Source: Rallus limicola
Lineage: Eukaryota > Chordata > Aves > Gruiformes > Rallidae
Length of the DNA: 64,000 bases
Direction of reading: 5' to 3'
Assembly: GCA_022605955.1 (NCBI GenBank)
Contig: JAKCOZ010000631.1
Coordinates: 42,959-106,958, forward strand
A program made the translations under genes and the position numbers. Numbering within the stretch: the stretch's first letter is position 1; every line of letters begins with the position of its first letter. Positions 24,701 through 38,012 of the stretch are shown one piece after another. The notes under the pieces were generated by a model. The model saw only the letters and a program-made list of their open reading frames with translations, did not search any database and was not told the origin of the DNA.

Positions 24701-27700
24701 GCCTGGAAAGAGGGAACATGCCTGGAACCTCCTACGGTGCTTTTCTCGGCCCTAGCAGACTGCAGTTCAAAACATGCTAAACGTCCAGCAATAACTCCCA
24801 AAGTAAAGAAGCTAGGCCTGAAAGGCATAGCTTGTCTGAAACCTCCTAACAGGACACACGAGCAGACCCTGTCGCTTTGGCTCTCAGCCTTTTCCTTTGC
24901 CTGGAAAGAGGGAACATGCCTGGAACCTCCTACGGTGCTTTTCTCGGCCCTAGCAGACTGCAGTTCAAAACATGCTAAACGTCCAGCAATAACTCCCAAA
25001 GTAAAGAAGCGAGGCCTGAAAGGCATAGCTTGTCTGAAACCTCCTAACAGGACACACGAGCAGACCCTGTCGCTTTGGCTCTCAGCCTTTTCCTTTGCCT
25101 GGAAAGAGGGAACATGCCTGGAACCTCCTACGGTGCTTTTCTCGGCCCTAGCAGACTGCAGTTCAAAACATGCTAAACGTCCAGCAATAACTCCCAAAGT
25201 AAAGAAGCGAGGCCTGAAAGGCATAGCTTGTCTGAAACCTCCTAACAGGACACACGAGCAGACCCTGTCACTTTGGCTCTCAGCCTTTTCCTTTGCCTGG
25301 AAAGAGGGAACATGCCTGGAACCTCCTACGGTGCTTTTCTCGGCCCTAGCAGACTGCAGTTCAAAACATGCTAAACGTCCAGCAATAACTCCCAAAGTAA
25401 AGAAACTAGGCCTGAAAGGCATAGCTTGTCTGAAACCTCCTAACAGGACACACGAGCAGACCCTGTCACTTTGGCTCTCAGCCTTTTCCTTTGCCTGGAA
25501 AGAGGGAACATGCCTGGAACCTCCTACGGTGCTTTTCTCGGCCCTAGCAGACTGCAGTTCAAAACATGCTAAACGTCCAGCAATAACTCCCAAAGTAAAG
25601 AAGCTAGGCCTGAAAGGCATAGCTTGTCTGAAACCTCCTAACAGGACACACGAGCAGACCCTGTCGCTTTGGCTCTCAGCCTTTTCCTTTGCCTGGAAAG
25701 AGGGAACATGCCTGGAACCTCCTACGGTGCTTTTCTCGGCCCGAGCAGACTGCAGTTCAAAACATGCTAAACGTCCAGCAATAACTCCCAAAGTAAAGAA
25801 GCTAGGACTGAAAGGCATAGCTTGTCTGAAACCTCCTAACAGGACACACGAGCAGACCCTGTCACTTTGGCTCTCAGCCTTTTCCTTTGCCTGGAAAGAA
25901 GGAACATGCCTGGAACCTCCTACGGTGCTTTTCTCGGCCCTAGCAGACTGCAGTTCAAAACATGCTAAACGTCCAGCAATAACTCCCAAAGTAAAGAAGC
26001 TAGGCCTGAAAGGCATAGCTTGTCTGAAACCTCCTAACAGGACACACGAGCAGACCCTGTCACTTTGGCTCTCAGCCTTTTCCTTTGCCTGGAAAGAGGG
26101 AACATGCCTGGAACCTCCTACGGTGCTTTTCTCGGCCCTAGCAGACTGCAGTTCAAAACATGCTAAACGTCCAGCAATAACTCCCAAAGTAAAGAAGCTA
26201 GGCCTGAAAGGAATAGCTTGTCTGAAACCTCCTAACAGGACACACGAGCAGACCCTGTCGCTTTGGCTCTCAGCCTTTTCCTTTGCCTGGAAAGAGGGAA
26301 CATGCCTGGAACCTCCTACGGTGCTTTTCTCGGCCCTAGCAGACTGCAGTTCAAAACATGCTAAACGTCCAGCAATAACTCCCAAAGTAAAGAAGCTAGG
26401 CCTGAAAGGCATAGCTTGTCTGAAACCTCCTAACAGGACACACCAGCAGACCCTGTCACTTTGGCTCTCAGCCTTTTCCTTTGCCTGGAAAGAGGGAACA
26501 TGCCTGGAACCTCCTACGGTGCTTTTCTCGGCCCTAGCAGACTGCAGTTCAAAACATGCTAAACGTCCAGCAATAACTCCCAAAGTAAAGAAGCTAGGCC
26601 TGAAAGGCATACCTTGTCTGAAACCTCCTAACAGGACACACGAGCAGACCCTGTCGCTTTGGCTCTCAGCCTTTTCCTTTGCCTGGAAAGAGGGAACATG
26701 CCTGGAACCTCCTACGGTGCTTTTCTCGGCCCTAGCAGACTGCAGTTCAAAACATGCTAAACGTCCAGCAATAACTCCCAAAGTAAAGAAGCTAGGCCTG
26801 AAAGGCATAGCTTGTCTGAAACCTCCTAACAGGACACACGAGCAGACCCTGTCGCTTTGGCTCTCAGCCTTTTCCTTTGCCTGGAAAGAGGGAACATGCC
26901 TGGAACCTCCTACGGTGCTTTTCTCGGCCCTAGCAGACTGCAGTTCAAAACATGCTAAACGTCCAGCAATAACTCCCAAAGTAAAGAAGCTAGGACTGAA
27001 AGGCATAGCTTGTCTGAAACCTCCTAACAGGACACACGAGCAGACCCTGTCACTTTGGCTCTCAGCCTTTTCCTTTGCCTGGAAAGAAGGAACATGCCTG
27101 GAACCTCCTACGGTGCTTTTCTCGGCCCTAGCAGACTGCAGTTCAAAACATGCTAAACGTCCAGCAATAACTCCCAAAGTAAAGAAGCTAGGCCTGAAAG
27201 GCATAGCTTGTCTGAAACCTCCTAACAGGACACACGAGCAGACCCTGTCACTTTGGCTCTCAGCCTTTTCCTTTGCCTGGAAAGAGGGAACATGCCTGGA
27301 ACCTCCTACGGTGCTTTTCTCGGCCCTAGCAGACTGCAGTTCAAAACATGCTAAACGTCCAGCAATAACTCCCAAAGTAAAGAAGCTAGGCCTGAAAGGC
27401 ATAGCTTGTCTGAAACCTCCTAACAGGACACACGAGCAGACCCTGTCACTTTGGCTCTCAGCCTTTTCCTCTGCCTGGAAAGAGGGAACATGCCTGGAAC
27501 CTCCTACGGTGCTTTTCTCGGCCCTAGCAGACTGCAGTTCAAAACATGCTAAACGTCCAGCAATAACTCCCAAAGTAAAGAAGCTAGGACTGAAAGGCAT
27601 AGCTTGTCTGAAACCTCCTAATAGGACACACCAGCAGACCCTGTCACTTTGGCTCTCAGCCTTTTCCTTTGCCTGGAAAGAGGGAACATGCCTGGAACCT

Positions 27701-28903
27701 CCTACGGTGCTTTTCTCGGCCCTAGCAGACTGCAGTTCAAAACATGCTAAACGTCCAGCAATAACTCCCAAAGTAAAGAAGCTAGGCCTGAAAGGCATAG
27801 CTTGTCTGAAACCTCCTAACAGGACACACGAGCAGACCCTGTCGCTTTGGCTCTCAGCCTTTTCCTTTGCCTGGAAAGAGGGAACATGCCTGGAACCTCC
27901 TACGGTGCTTTTCTCGGCCCTAGCAGACTGCAGTTCAAAACATGCTAAACGTCCAGCAATAACTCCCAAAGTAAAGAAGCTAGGCCTGAAAGGCATAGCT
28001 TGTCTGAAACCTCCTAACAGGACACACGAGCAGACCCTGTCACTTTGGCTCTCAGCCTTTTCCTTTGCCTGGAAAGAGGGAACATGCCTGGAACCTCCTA
28101 CGGTGCTTTTCTCGGCCCTAGCAGACTGCAGTTCAAAACATGCTAAACGTCCAGCAATAACTCCCAAAGTAAAGAAGCTAGGCCTGAAAGGCATAGCTTG
28201 TCTGAAACCTCCTAACAGGACACACGAGCAGACCCTATCACTTTGGCTCTCAGCCTTTTCCTTTGCCTGGAAAGAGGGAACATGCCTGGAACCTCCTACG
28301 GTGCTTTTCTCGGCCCTAGCAGACTGCAGTTCAAAACATGCTAAACGTCCAGCAATAACTCCCAAAGTAAAGAAGCTAGGCCTGAAAGGCATAGCTTGTC
28401 TGAAACCTCCTAACAGGACACACGAGCAGACCCTGTCACTTTGGCTCTCAGCCTTTTCCTTTGCCTGGAAAGAGGGAACATGCCTGGAACCTCCTACGGT
28501 GCTTTTCTCGGCCCTAGCAGACTGCAGTTCAAAACATGCTAAACGTCCAGCAATAACTCCCAAAGTAAAGAAGCTAGGCCTGAAAGGCATAGCTTGTCTG
28601 AAACCTCCTAACAGGACACACGAGCAGACCCTGTCACTTTGGCTCTCAGCCTTTTCCTTTGCCTGGAAAGAGGGAACATGCCTGGAACCTCCTACGGTGC
28701 TTTTCTCGGCCCTAGCAGACTGCAGTTCAAAACATGCTAAACGTCCAGCAATAACTCCCAAAGTAAAGAAGCTAGGCCTGAAAGGCATAGCTTGTCTGAA
28801 ACCTCCTAACAGGACACACGAGCAGACCCTATCACTTTGGCTCTCAGCCTTTTCCTTTGCCTGGAAAGAGGGAACATGCCTGGAACCTCCTACGGTGCTT
28901 TTC

Positions 28904-29895
28904 TCGGCCCTAGCAGACTGCAGTTCAAAACATGCTAAACGTCCAGCAATAACTCCCAAAGTAAAGAAGCTAGGCCTGAAAGGCATAGCTTGTCTGAAAC
29001 CTCCTAACAGGACACACGAGCAGACCCTGTCGCTTTGGCTCTCAGCCTTTTCCTTTGCCTGGAAAGAGGGGAACATGCCTGGAACCTCCTACGGTGCTTT
29101 TCTCGGCCCTAGCAGACGGCAGTTCAAAACATGCTAAACGTCCAGCAATAACTCCCAAAGTAAAGAAGCTAGGCCTGAAAGGCATAGCTTGTCTGAAACC
29201 TCCTAAGAGGACACACGAGCAGACCCTGTCACTTTGGCTCTCAGCCTTTTCCTTTGCCTGGAAAGAGGGAACATGCCTGGAACCTCCTACGGTGCTTTTC
29301 TCGGCCCTAGCAGACTGCAGTTCAAAACATGCTAAACGTCCAGCAATAACTCCCAAAGTAAAGAAGCTAGGCCTGAAAGGCATAGCTTGTCTGAAACCTC
29401 CTAACAGGACACACGAGCAGACCCTATCACTTTGGCTCTCAGCCTTTTCCTTTGCCTGGAAAGAGGGAACATGCCTGGAACCTCCTACGGTGCTTTTCTC
29501 GGCCCTAGCAGACTGCAGTTCAAAACATGCTAAACGTCCAGCAATAACTCCCAAAGTAAAGAAGCTAGGCCTGAAAGGCATAGCTTGTCTGAAACCTCCT
29601 AACAGGACACACGAGCAGACCCTGTCACTTTGGCTCTCAGCCTTTTCCTTTGCCTGGAAAGAGGGAACATGCCTGGAACCTCCTACGGTGCTTTTCTCGG
29701 CCCTAACAGACTGCAGTTCAAAACATGCTAAACGTCCAGCAATAACTCCCAAAGTAAAGAAGCTAGGCCTGAAAGGCATAGCTTGTCTGAAACCTCCTAA
29801 CAGGACACACGAGCAGACCCTGTCACTTTGGCTCTCAGCCTTTTCCTTTGCCTGGAAAGAGGGGAACATGCCTGGAACCTCCTACGGTGCTTTTC
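28904..29895. repeat. Five-monomer segment with two +1 monomers (m147-m151)
   Basis: Monomers m147 (28904-29102) and m151 (29697-29895) are each 199 bp because GAGGGAAC is GAGGGGAAC. The start of m148 has GACGGCAG and CCTAAGAGG. m152 (29896) has TATCAC and m153 (30094) has AAGAGG again, so a duplication of four to five monomers is likely. The insertions sit in a G run, so sequencing error is possible, but two independent errors in duplicated neighbours are less likely. Confidence 0.8.
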
Positions 29896-31083
29896 TCGGC
29901 CCTAGCAGACTGCAGTTCAAAACATGCTAAACGTCCAGCAATAACTCCCAAAGTAAAGAAGCTAGGCCTGAAAGGCATAGCTTGTCTGAAACCTCCTAAC
30001 AGGACACACGAGCAGACCCTATCACTTTGGCTCTCAGCCTTTTCCTTTGCCTGGAAAGAGGGAACATGCCTGGAACCTCCTACGGTGCTTTTCTCGGCCC
30101 TAGCAGACTGCAGTTCAAAACATGCTAAACGTCCAGCAATAACTCCCAAAGTAAAGAAGCTAGGCCTGAAAGGCATAGCTTGTCTGAAACCTCCTAAGAG
30201 GACACACGAGCAGACCCTGTCACTTTGGCTCTCAGCCTTTTCCTTTGCCTGGAAAGAGGGAACATGCCTGGAACCTCCTACGGTGCTTTTCTCGGCCCTA
30301 GCAGACTGCAGTTCAAAACATGCTAAACGTCCAGCAATAACTCCCAAAGTAAAGAAGCTAGGCCTGAAAGGCATAGCTTGTCTGAAACCTCCTAACAGGA
30401 CACACGAGCAGACCCTGTCGCTTTGGCTCTCAGCCTTTTCCTTTGCCTGGAAAGAGGGAACATGCCTGGAACCTCCTACGGTGCTTTTCTCGGCCCTAGC
30501 AGACTGCAGTTCAAAACATGCTAAACGTCCAGCAATAACTCCCAAAGTAAAGAAGCTAGGCCTGAAAGGCATAGCTTGTCTGAAACCTCCTAACAGGACA
30601 CACGAGCAGACCCTGTCACTTTGGCTCTCAGCCTTTTCCTTTGCCTGGAAAGAGGGAACATGCCTGGAACCTCCTACGGTGCTTTTCTCGGCCCTAGCAG
30701 ACTGCAGTTCAAAACATGCTAAACGTCCAGCAATAACTCCCAAAGTAAAGAAGCTAGGCCTGAAAGGCATAGCTTGTCTGAAACCTCCTAACAGGACACA
30801 CGAGCAGACCCTGTCGCTTTGGCTCTCAGCCTTTTCCTTTGCCTGGAAAGAGGGAACATGCCTGGAACCTCCTACGGTGCTTTTCTCGGCCCTAGCAGAC
30901 GGCAGTTCAAAACATGCTAAACGTCCAGCAATAACTCCCAAAGTAAAGAAGCTAGGCCTGAAAGGCATAGCTTGTCTGAAACCTCCTAACAGGACACACG
31001 AGCAGACCCTGTCACTTTGGCTCTCAGCCTTTTCCTTTGCCTGGAAAGAGGGAACATGCCTGGAACCTCCTACGGTGCTTTTC

Positions 31084-31479
31084 TCGGCCCTAGCAGACTA
31101 CAGTTCAAAACATGCTAAACGTCCAGCAATAACTCCCAAAGTAAAGAAGCTAGGCATGAAAGGCATAGCTTGTCTGAAACCTCCTAACAGGACACACGAG
31201 CAGACCCTGTCACTTTGGCTCTCAGCCTTTTCCTTTGCCTGGAAAGAGGGAACATGCCTGGAACCTCCTACGGTACTTTTCTCGGCCCTAGCAGACTGCA
31301 GTTCAAAACATGCTAAACGTCCAGCAATAACTCCCAAAGTAAAGAAGCTAGGCCTGAAAGGCATAGCTTGTCTGAAACCTCCTAACAGGACACACGAGCA
31401 GACCCTGTCACTTTGGCTCTCAGCCTTTTCCTTTGCCTGGAAAGAGGGAACATGCCTGGAACCTCCTACGGTGCTTTTC
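31084..31479. repeat. 396-bp dimer, copy 1 (m158-m159)
   Basis: The first monomer combines GACTACAG, AGGCATGAAAGG and a GGTACTTTT end; the second is plain. The following dimer at 31480 repeats all three changes, showing a recent two-monomer duplication. Confidence 0.88.
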
Positions 31480-31875
31480 TCGACCCTAGCAGACTACAGT
31501 TCAAAACATGCTAAACGTCCAGCAATAACTCCCAAAGTAAAGAAGCTAGGCATGAAAGGCATAGCTTGTCTGAAACCTCCTAACAGGACACACGAGCAGA
31601 CCCTGTCACTTTGGCTCTCAGCCTTTTCCTTTGCCTGGAAAGAGGGAACATGCCTGGAACCTCCTACGGTACTTTTCTCGGCCCTAGCAGACTGCAGTTC
31701 AAAACATGCTAAACGTCCAGCAATAACTCCCAAAGTAAAGAAGCTAGGCCTGAAAGGCATAGCTTGTCTGAAACCTCCTAACAGGACACACGAGCAGACC
31801 CTGTCACTTTGGCTCTCAGCCTTTTCCTTTGCCTGGAAAGAGGGAACATGCCTGGAACCTCCTACAGTGCTTTTC
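31480..31875. repeat. 396-bp dimer, copy 2 (m160-m161)
   Basis: This dimer repeats GACTACAG, AGGCATG and GGTACTTTT of the preceding dimer. Private changes are TCGACCC at its start and CTACAGTGC at its end. GACTACAG puts a stop into the reverse open frame, and so does the same change at 2179, 6336, 9900 and 11088. Confidence 0.88.
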
Positions 31876-33657
31876 TCGGCCCTAGCAGACTTCAGTTCAA
31901 AACATGCTAAACGTCCAGCAATAACTCCCAAAGTAAAGAAGCTAGGCCTGAAAGGCATAGCTTATCTGAAACCTCCTAACAGGACACACGAGCAGACCCT
32001 GTCGCTTTGGCTCTCAGCCTTTTCCTTTGCCTGGAAAGAGGGAACATGCCTGGAACCTCCTACGGTGCTTTTCTCGGCCCTAGCAGACTGCAGTTCAAAA
32101 CATGCTAAACGTCCAGCAATAACTCCCAAAGTAAAGAAGCGAGGCCTGAAAGGCATAGCTTGTCTGAAACCTCCTAACAGGACACACGAGCAGACCCTGT
32201 CACTTTGGCTCTCAGCCTTTTCCTTTGCCTGGAAAGAGGGAACATGCCTGGAACCTCCTACGGTGCTTTTCTCGGCCCTAGCAGACTGCAGTTCAAAACA
32301 TGCTAAACGTCCAGCAATAACTCCCAAAGTAAAGAAGCTAGGCCTGAAAGGCATAGCTTGTCTGAAACCTCCTAACAGGACACACGATCAGACCCTGTCA
32401 CTTTGGCTCTCAGCCTTTTCCTTTGCCTGGAAAGAGGGAACATGCCTGGAACCTCCTACGGTGCTTTTCTCGGCCCTAGCAGACTGCAGTTCAAAACATG
32501 CTAAACGTCCAGCAATAACTCCCAAAGTAAAGAAGCTAGGCCTGAATGGCATAGCTTGTCTGAAACCTCCTAACAGGACACACGAGCAGACCCTGTCACT
32601 TTGGCTCTCAGCCTTTTCCTTTGCCTGGAAAGAGGGAACATGCCTGGAACCTCCTACGGTGCTTTTCTCGGCCCTAGCAGACTGCAGTTCAAAACATGCT
32701 AAACGTCCAGCAATAACTCCCAAAGTAAAGAAGCTAGGCCTGAAAGGCATAGCTTGTCTGAAACCTCCTAACAGGACACACGAGCAGACCCTGTCGCTTT
32801 GGCTCTCAGCCTTTTCCTTTGCCTGGAAAGAGGGAACATGCCTGGAACCTCCTACGGTGCTTTTCTCGGCCCTAGCAGACTGCAGTTCAAAACATGCTAA
32901 ACGTCCAGCAATAACTCCCAAAGTAAAGAAGCTAGGCCTGAAAGGCATAGCTTGTCTGAAACCTCCTAACAGGACACACGAGCAGAACCTGTCGCTTTGG
33001 CTCTCAGCCTTTTCCTTTGCCTGGAAAGAGGGAACATGCCTGGAACCTCCTACAGTGCTTTTCTCGGCCCTAGCAGACTGCAGTTCAAAACATGCTAAAC
33101 GTCCAGCAATAACTCCCAAAGTAAAGAAGCGAGGCCTGAAAGGCATAGCTTGTCTGAAACCTCCTAACAGGACACACGAGCAGACCCTGTCGCTTTGGCT
33201 CTCAGCCTTTTCCTTTGCCTGGAAAGAGGGAACATGCCTGGAACCTCCTACGGTGCTTTTCTCGGCCCTAGCAGACTGCAGTTCAAAACATGCTAAACGT
33301 CCAGCAATAACTCCCAAAGTAAAGAAGCAAGGCCTGAAAGGCATAGCTTGTCTGAAACCTCCTAACAGGACACACGAGCAGACCCTGTCGCTTTGGCTCT
33401 CAGCCTTTTCCTTTGCCTGGAAAGAGGGAACATGCCTGGAACCTCCTACGGTGCTTTTCTCGGCCCTAGCAGACTGCAGTTCAAAACATGCTAAACGTCC
33501 AGCAATAACTCCCAAAGTAAAGAAGCTAGGCCTGAAAGGCATAGCTTGTCTGAAACCTCCTAACAGGACACACGAGCAGACCCTGTCGCTTTGGCTCTAA
33601 GCCTTTTCCTTTGCCTGGAAAGAGGGAACATGCCTGGAACCTCCTACGGTGCTTTTC

Positions 33658-36600
33658 TCGGCCCTAGCAGACTGCAGTTCAAAACATGCTAAACGTCCAG
33701 CAATAACTCCCAAAGTAAAGAAGCTAGGCCTGAAAGGCATAGCTTGTCTGAAACCTCCTAACAGGACACACGAGCAGACCCTGTCACTTTGGCTCTCAGC
33801 CTTTTCCTTTGCCTGGAAAGAGGGAACATGCCTGGAACCTCCTACGGTGCTTTTCTCGGCCCTAGCAGACTGCAGTTCAAAACATGCTAAACGTCCAGCA
33901 ATAACTCCCAAAGTAAAGAAGCTAGGCCTGAAAGGCATAGCTTGTCTGAAACCTCCTAACAGGACACACGAGCAGACCCTGTCACTTTGGCTCTCAGCCT
34001 TTTCCTTTGCCTGGAAAGAGGGAACATGCCTGGAACCTCCTACGGTGCTTTTCTCGGCCCTAGAGGACTGCAGTTCAAAACATGCTAAACGTCCAGCAAT
34101 AACTCCCAAAGTAAAGAAGCTAGGCCTGAAAGGCATAGCTTGTCTGAAACCTCCTAACAGGACACACGAGCAGACCCTGTCGCTTTGGCTCTCAGCGTTT
34201 TCCTTTGCCTGGAAAGAGGGAACATGCCTGGAACCTCCTACGGTGCTTTTCTCGGCCCTAGCAGACTGCAGTTCAAAACATGCTAAACGTCCAGCAATAA
34301 CTCCCAAAGTAAAGAAGCTAGGCCTGAAAGGCATAGCTTGTCTGAAACCTCCTAACAGGACACACGAGCAGACCCTGTCGCTTTGGCTCTCAGCCTTTTC
34401 CTTTGCCTGGAAAGAGGGAACATGCCTGGAACCTCCTACGGTGCTTTTCTCGGCCCTAGCAGACTGCAGTTCAAAACATGCTAAACGTCCAGCAATAACT
34501 CCCAAAGTAAAGAAGCTAGGCCTGAAAGGCATAGCTTGTCTGAAACCTCCTAACAGGACACACGAGCAGACCCTGTCACTTTGGCTCTCAGCCTTTTCCT
34601 TTGCCTGGAAAGAGGGAACATGCCTGGAACCTCCTACGGTGCTTTTCTCGGCCCTAGCAGACTGCAGTTCAAAACATGCTAAACGTCCAGCAATAACTCC
34701 CAAAGTAAAGAAGCTAGGCCTGAAAGGCATAGCTTGTCTGAAACCTCCTAACAGGACACACGAGCAGACCCTGTCGCTTTGGCTCTCAGCCTTTTCCTTT
34801 GCCTGGAAAGAGGGAACATGCCTGGAACCTCCTACGGTGCTTTTCTCGGCCCTAGCAGACTGCAGTTCAAAACATGCTAAACGTCCAGCAATAACTCCCA
34901 AAGTAAAGAAGGTAGGCCTGAAAGGCATAGCTTGTCTGAAACCTCCTAACAGGACACACGAGCAGACCCTGTCGCTTTGGCTCTCAGCCTTTTCCTTTGC
35001 CTGGAAAGAGGGAACATGCCTGGAACCTCCTACGGTGCTTTTCTCGGCCCTAGCAGACTGCAGTTCAAAACATGCTAAACGTCCAGCAATAACTCCCAAA
35101 GTAAAGAAGCTAGGCCTGAAAGGCATAGCTTGTCTGAAACCTCCTAACAGGACACACGAGCAGACCCTGTCGCTTTGGCTCTCAGCCTTTTCCTTTGCCT
35201 GGAAAGAGGGAACATGCCTGGAACCTCCTACGGTGCTTTTCTCGGCCCTAGCAGACTGCAGTTCAAAACATGCTAAACGTCCAGCAATAACTCCCAAAGT
35301 AAAGAAGCTAGGCCTGAAAGGCATAGCTTGTCTGAAACCTCCTAACAGGACACACGAGCAGACCCTGTCACTTTGGCTCTCAGCCTTTTCCTTTGCCTGG
35401 AAAGAGGGAACATGCCTGGAACCTCCTACGGTGCTTTTCTCGGCCCTAGCAGACTGCAGTTCAAAACATGCTAAACGTCCAGCAATAACTCCCAAAGTAA
35501 AGAAGCTAGGCCTGAAAGGCATAGCTTGTCTGAAACCTCCTAACATGACACACGAGCAGACCCTGTCGCTTTGGCTCTCAGCCTTTTCCTTTGCCTGGAA
35601 AGAGGGAACATGCCTGGAACCTCCTACGGTGCTTTTCTCGGCCCTAGCAGACTGCAGTTCAAAACATGCTAAACGTCCAGCAATAACTCCCAAAGTAAAG
35701 AAGCTAGGCCTGAAAGGCATAGCTTGTCTGAAACCTCCTAACAGGACACACGAGCAGACCCTGTCACTTTGGCTCTCAGCCTTATCCTTTGCCTGGAAAG
35801 AGGGAACATGCCTGGAACCTCCTACGGTGCTTTTCTCGGCCCTAGCAGACTGCAGTTCAAAACATGCTAAACGTCCAGCAATAACTCCCAAAGTAAAGAA
35901 GCTAGGCCTGAAAGGCATAGCTTGTCTGAAACCTCCTAACAGGACACACCAGCAGACCCTGTCACTTTGGCTCTCAGCCTTTTCCTTTGCCTGGAAAGAG
36001 GGAACATGCCTGGAACCTCCTACGGTGCTTTTCTCGGCCCTAGCAGACTGCAGTTCAAAACATGCTAAACGTCCAGCAATAACTCCCAAAGTAAAGAAGC
36101 TAGGACTGAAAGGCATAGCTTGTCTGAAACCTCCTAACAGGACACACGAGCAGACCCTGTCGCTTTGGCTCTCAGCCTTTTCCTTTGCCTGGAAAGAGGG
36201 AACATGCCTGGAACCTCCTACGGTGCTTTTCTCGGCCCTAGCAGACTGCAGTTCAAAACATGCTAAACGTCCAGCAATAACTCCCAAAGTAAAGAAGCTA
36301 GGCCTGAAAGGCATAGCTTGTCTGAAACCTCCTAACAGGACACACGAGCAGACCCTGTCGCTTTGGCTCTCAGCCTTTTCCTTTGCCTGGAAAGAGGGAA
36401 CATGCCTGGAACCTCCTACGGTGCTTTTCTCGGCCCTAGCAGACTGCAGTTCAAAACATGCTAAACGTCCAGCAATAACTCCCAAAGTAAAGAAGCTAGG
36501 CCTGAAAGGCATAGCTTGTCTGAAACCTCCTAACAGGACACACGAGCAGACCCTGTCGCTTTGGCTCTCAGCCTTTTCCTTTGCCTGGAAAGAGGGAACA

Positions 36601-37023
36601 TGCCTGGAACCTCCTACGGTGCTTTTCTCGGCCCTAGCAGACTGCAGTTCAAAACATGCTAAACGTCCAGCAATAACTCCCAAAGTAAAGAAGCGAGGCC
36701 TGAAAGGCATAGCTTGTCTGAAACCTCCTAACAGGACACACGAGCAGACCCTGTCACTTTGGCTCTCAGCCTTTTCCTTTGCCTGGAAAGAGGGAACATG
36801 CCTGGAACCTCCTACGGTGCTTTTCTCGGCCCTAGCAGACTGCAGTTCAAAACATGCTAAACGTCCAGCAATAACTCCCAAAGTAAAGAAGCTAGGCCTG
36901 AAAGGCATAGCTTGTCTGAAACCTCCTAACAGGACACACGAGCAGACCCTGTAACTTTGGCTCTCAGCCTTTTCCTTTGCCTGGAAAGAGGGAACATGCC
37001 TGGAACCTCCTACGGTGCTTTTC
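33658..37023. repeat. Mostly plain stretch of the array (m171-m187)
   Basis: These 17 monomers alternate TCAC and TCGC with mainly private changes: TAGAGGACTGC with AGCGTTTT at 34054, AAGGTAGG at 34846, ACATGACAC at 35440, CTTATCCTT at 35638, CACCAG at 35836, AGGACTG at 36034, AAGCGAGG at 36628 and GTAAC at 36826. I find no multi-monomer block that repeats inside this stretch. Confidence 0.8.
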
Positions 37024-37220
37024 TCGGCCCTAGCAGACTGCAGTTCAAAACATGCTAAACATCCAGCAATAACTCCCAAAGTAAATAAGCTAGGCCTGAA
37101 AGGCATAGTTTGATGAAACCTCCTAACAGGACACACGAGCAGACCCTGTCACTTTGGCTCTCAGCCTTTTCCTTTGCCTGGAAAGAGGGAACATGCCTGG
37201 AACCTCCTACGGTGCTTTTC
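37024..37220. repeat. Most diverged monomer (m188), 197 bp
   Basis: This copy has several changes close together: AACATCCAGC for AACGTCCAGC, GTAAATAAGC for GTAAAGAAGC, and CATAGTTTGATGAAAC for CATAGCTTGTCTGAAAC with one base lost. It follows the GTAAC monomer m187 and precedes the 11-monomer HOR region. A diverged copy at a boundary between homogenised blocks fits a site skipped by recent conversion. Confidence 0.93.
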
Positions 37221-38012
37221 TCGGCCCTAGCAGACTGCAGTTCAAAACATGCTAAACGTCCAGCAATAACTCCCAAAGTAAAGAAGCTAGGCCTGAAAGG
37301 CATAGCTTGTCTGAAACCTCCTAACAGGACACACGAGCAGACCCTGTCGCTTTGGCTCTCAGCGTTTTCCTTTGCCTGGAAAGAGGGAACATGCCTGGAA
37401 CCTCCTACGGTGCTTTTCTCGGCCCTAGCAGACTGCAGTTCAAAACATGCTAAACGTCCAGCAATAACTCCCAAAGTAAAGAAGCTAGGCCTGAAAGGCA
37501 TAGCTTGTCTGAAACCTCCTAACAGGACACACGAGCAGACCCTGTCGCTTTGGCTCTCAGCCTTTTCCTTTGCCTGGAAAGAGGGAACATGCCTGGAACC
37601 TCCTACGGTGCTTTTCTCGGCCCTAGCAGACTGCAGTTCAAAACATGCTAAACGTCCAGCAATAACTCCCAAAGTAAAGAAGCTAGGCCTGAAAGGCATA
37701 GCTTGTCTGAAACCTCCTAACAGGACACACGAGCAGACCCTGTCACTTTGGCTCTCAGCCTTTTCCTTTGCCTGGAAAGAGGGAACATGCCTGGAACCTC
37801 CTACGGTGCTTTTCTCGGCCCTAGCAGACTGCAGTTCAAAACATGCTAAACGTCCAGCAATAACTCCCAAAGTAAAGAAGCTAGGCCTGAAAGGCATAGC
37901 TTGTATGAAACCTCCTAACAGGACACACGAGCAGACCCTGTCGCTTTGGCTCTCAGCCTTTTCCTTTGCCTGGAAAGAGGGAACATGCCTGGAACCTCCT
38001 ACGGTGCTTTTC

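Noticed and set aside
21371..29137. 2588-codon forward open frame, and the other forward frames from 388 to 63090, as coding genes
   Set aside because: They start at a GTG or ATG inside an ordinary monomer and end at chance stops (GTAAC, CTTTAG, CTCTAAG, CTCTGAG) or single-base indels. Amino-acid-changing variants are common and nothing suggests selection on protein.
28904..29895. The +1 G insertions as meaningful frame switches
   Set aside because: They lie in a G run and only matter if the frame is translated, which nothing supports. They are recorded as length variants or possible sequencing errors.
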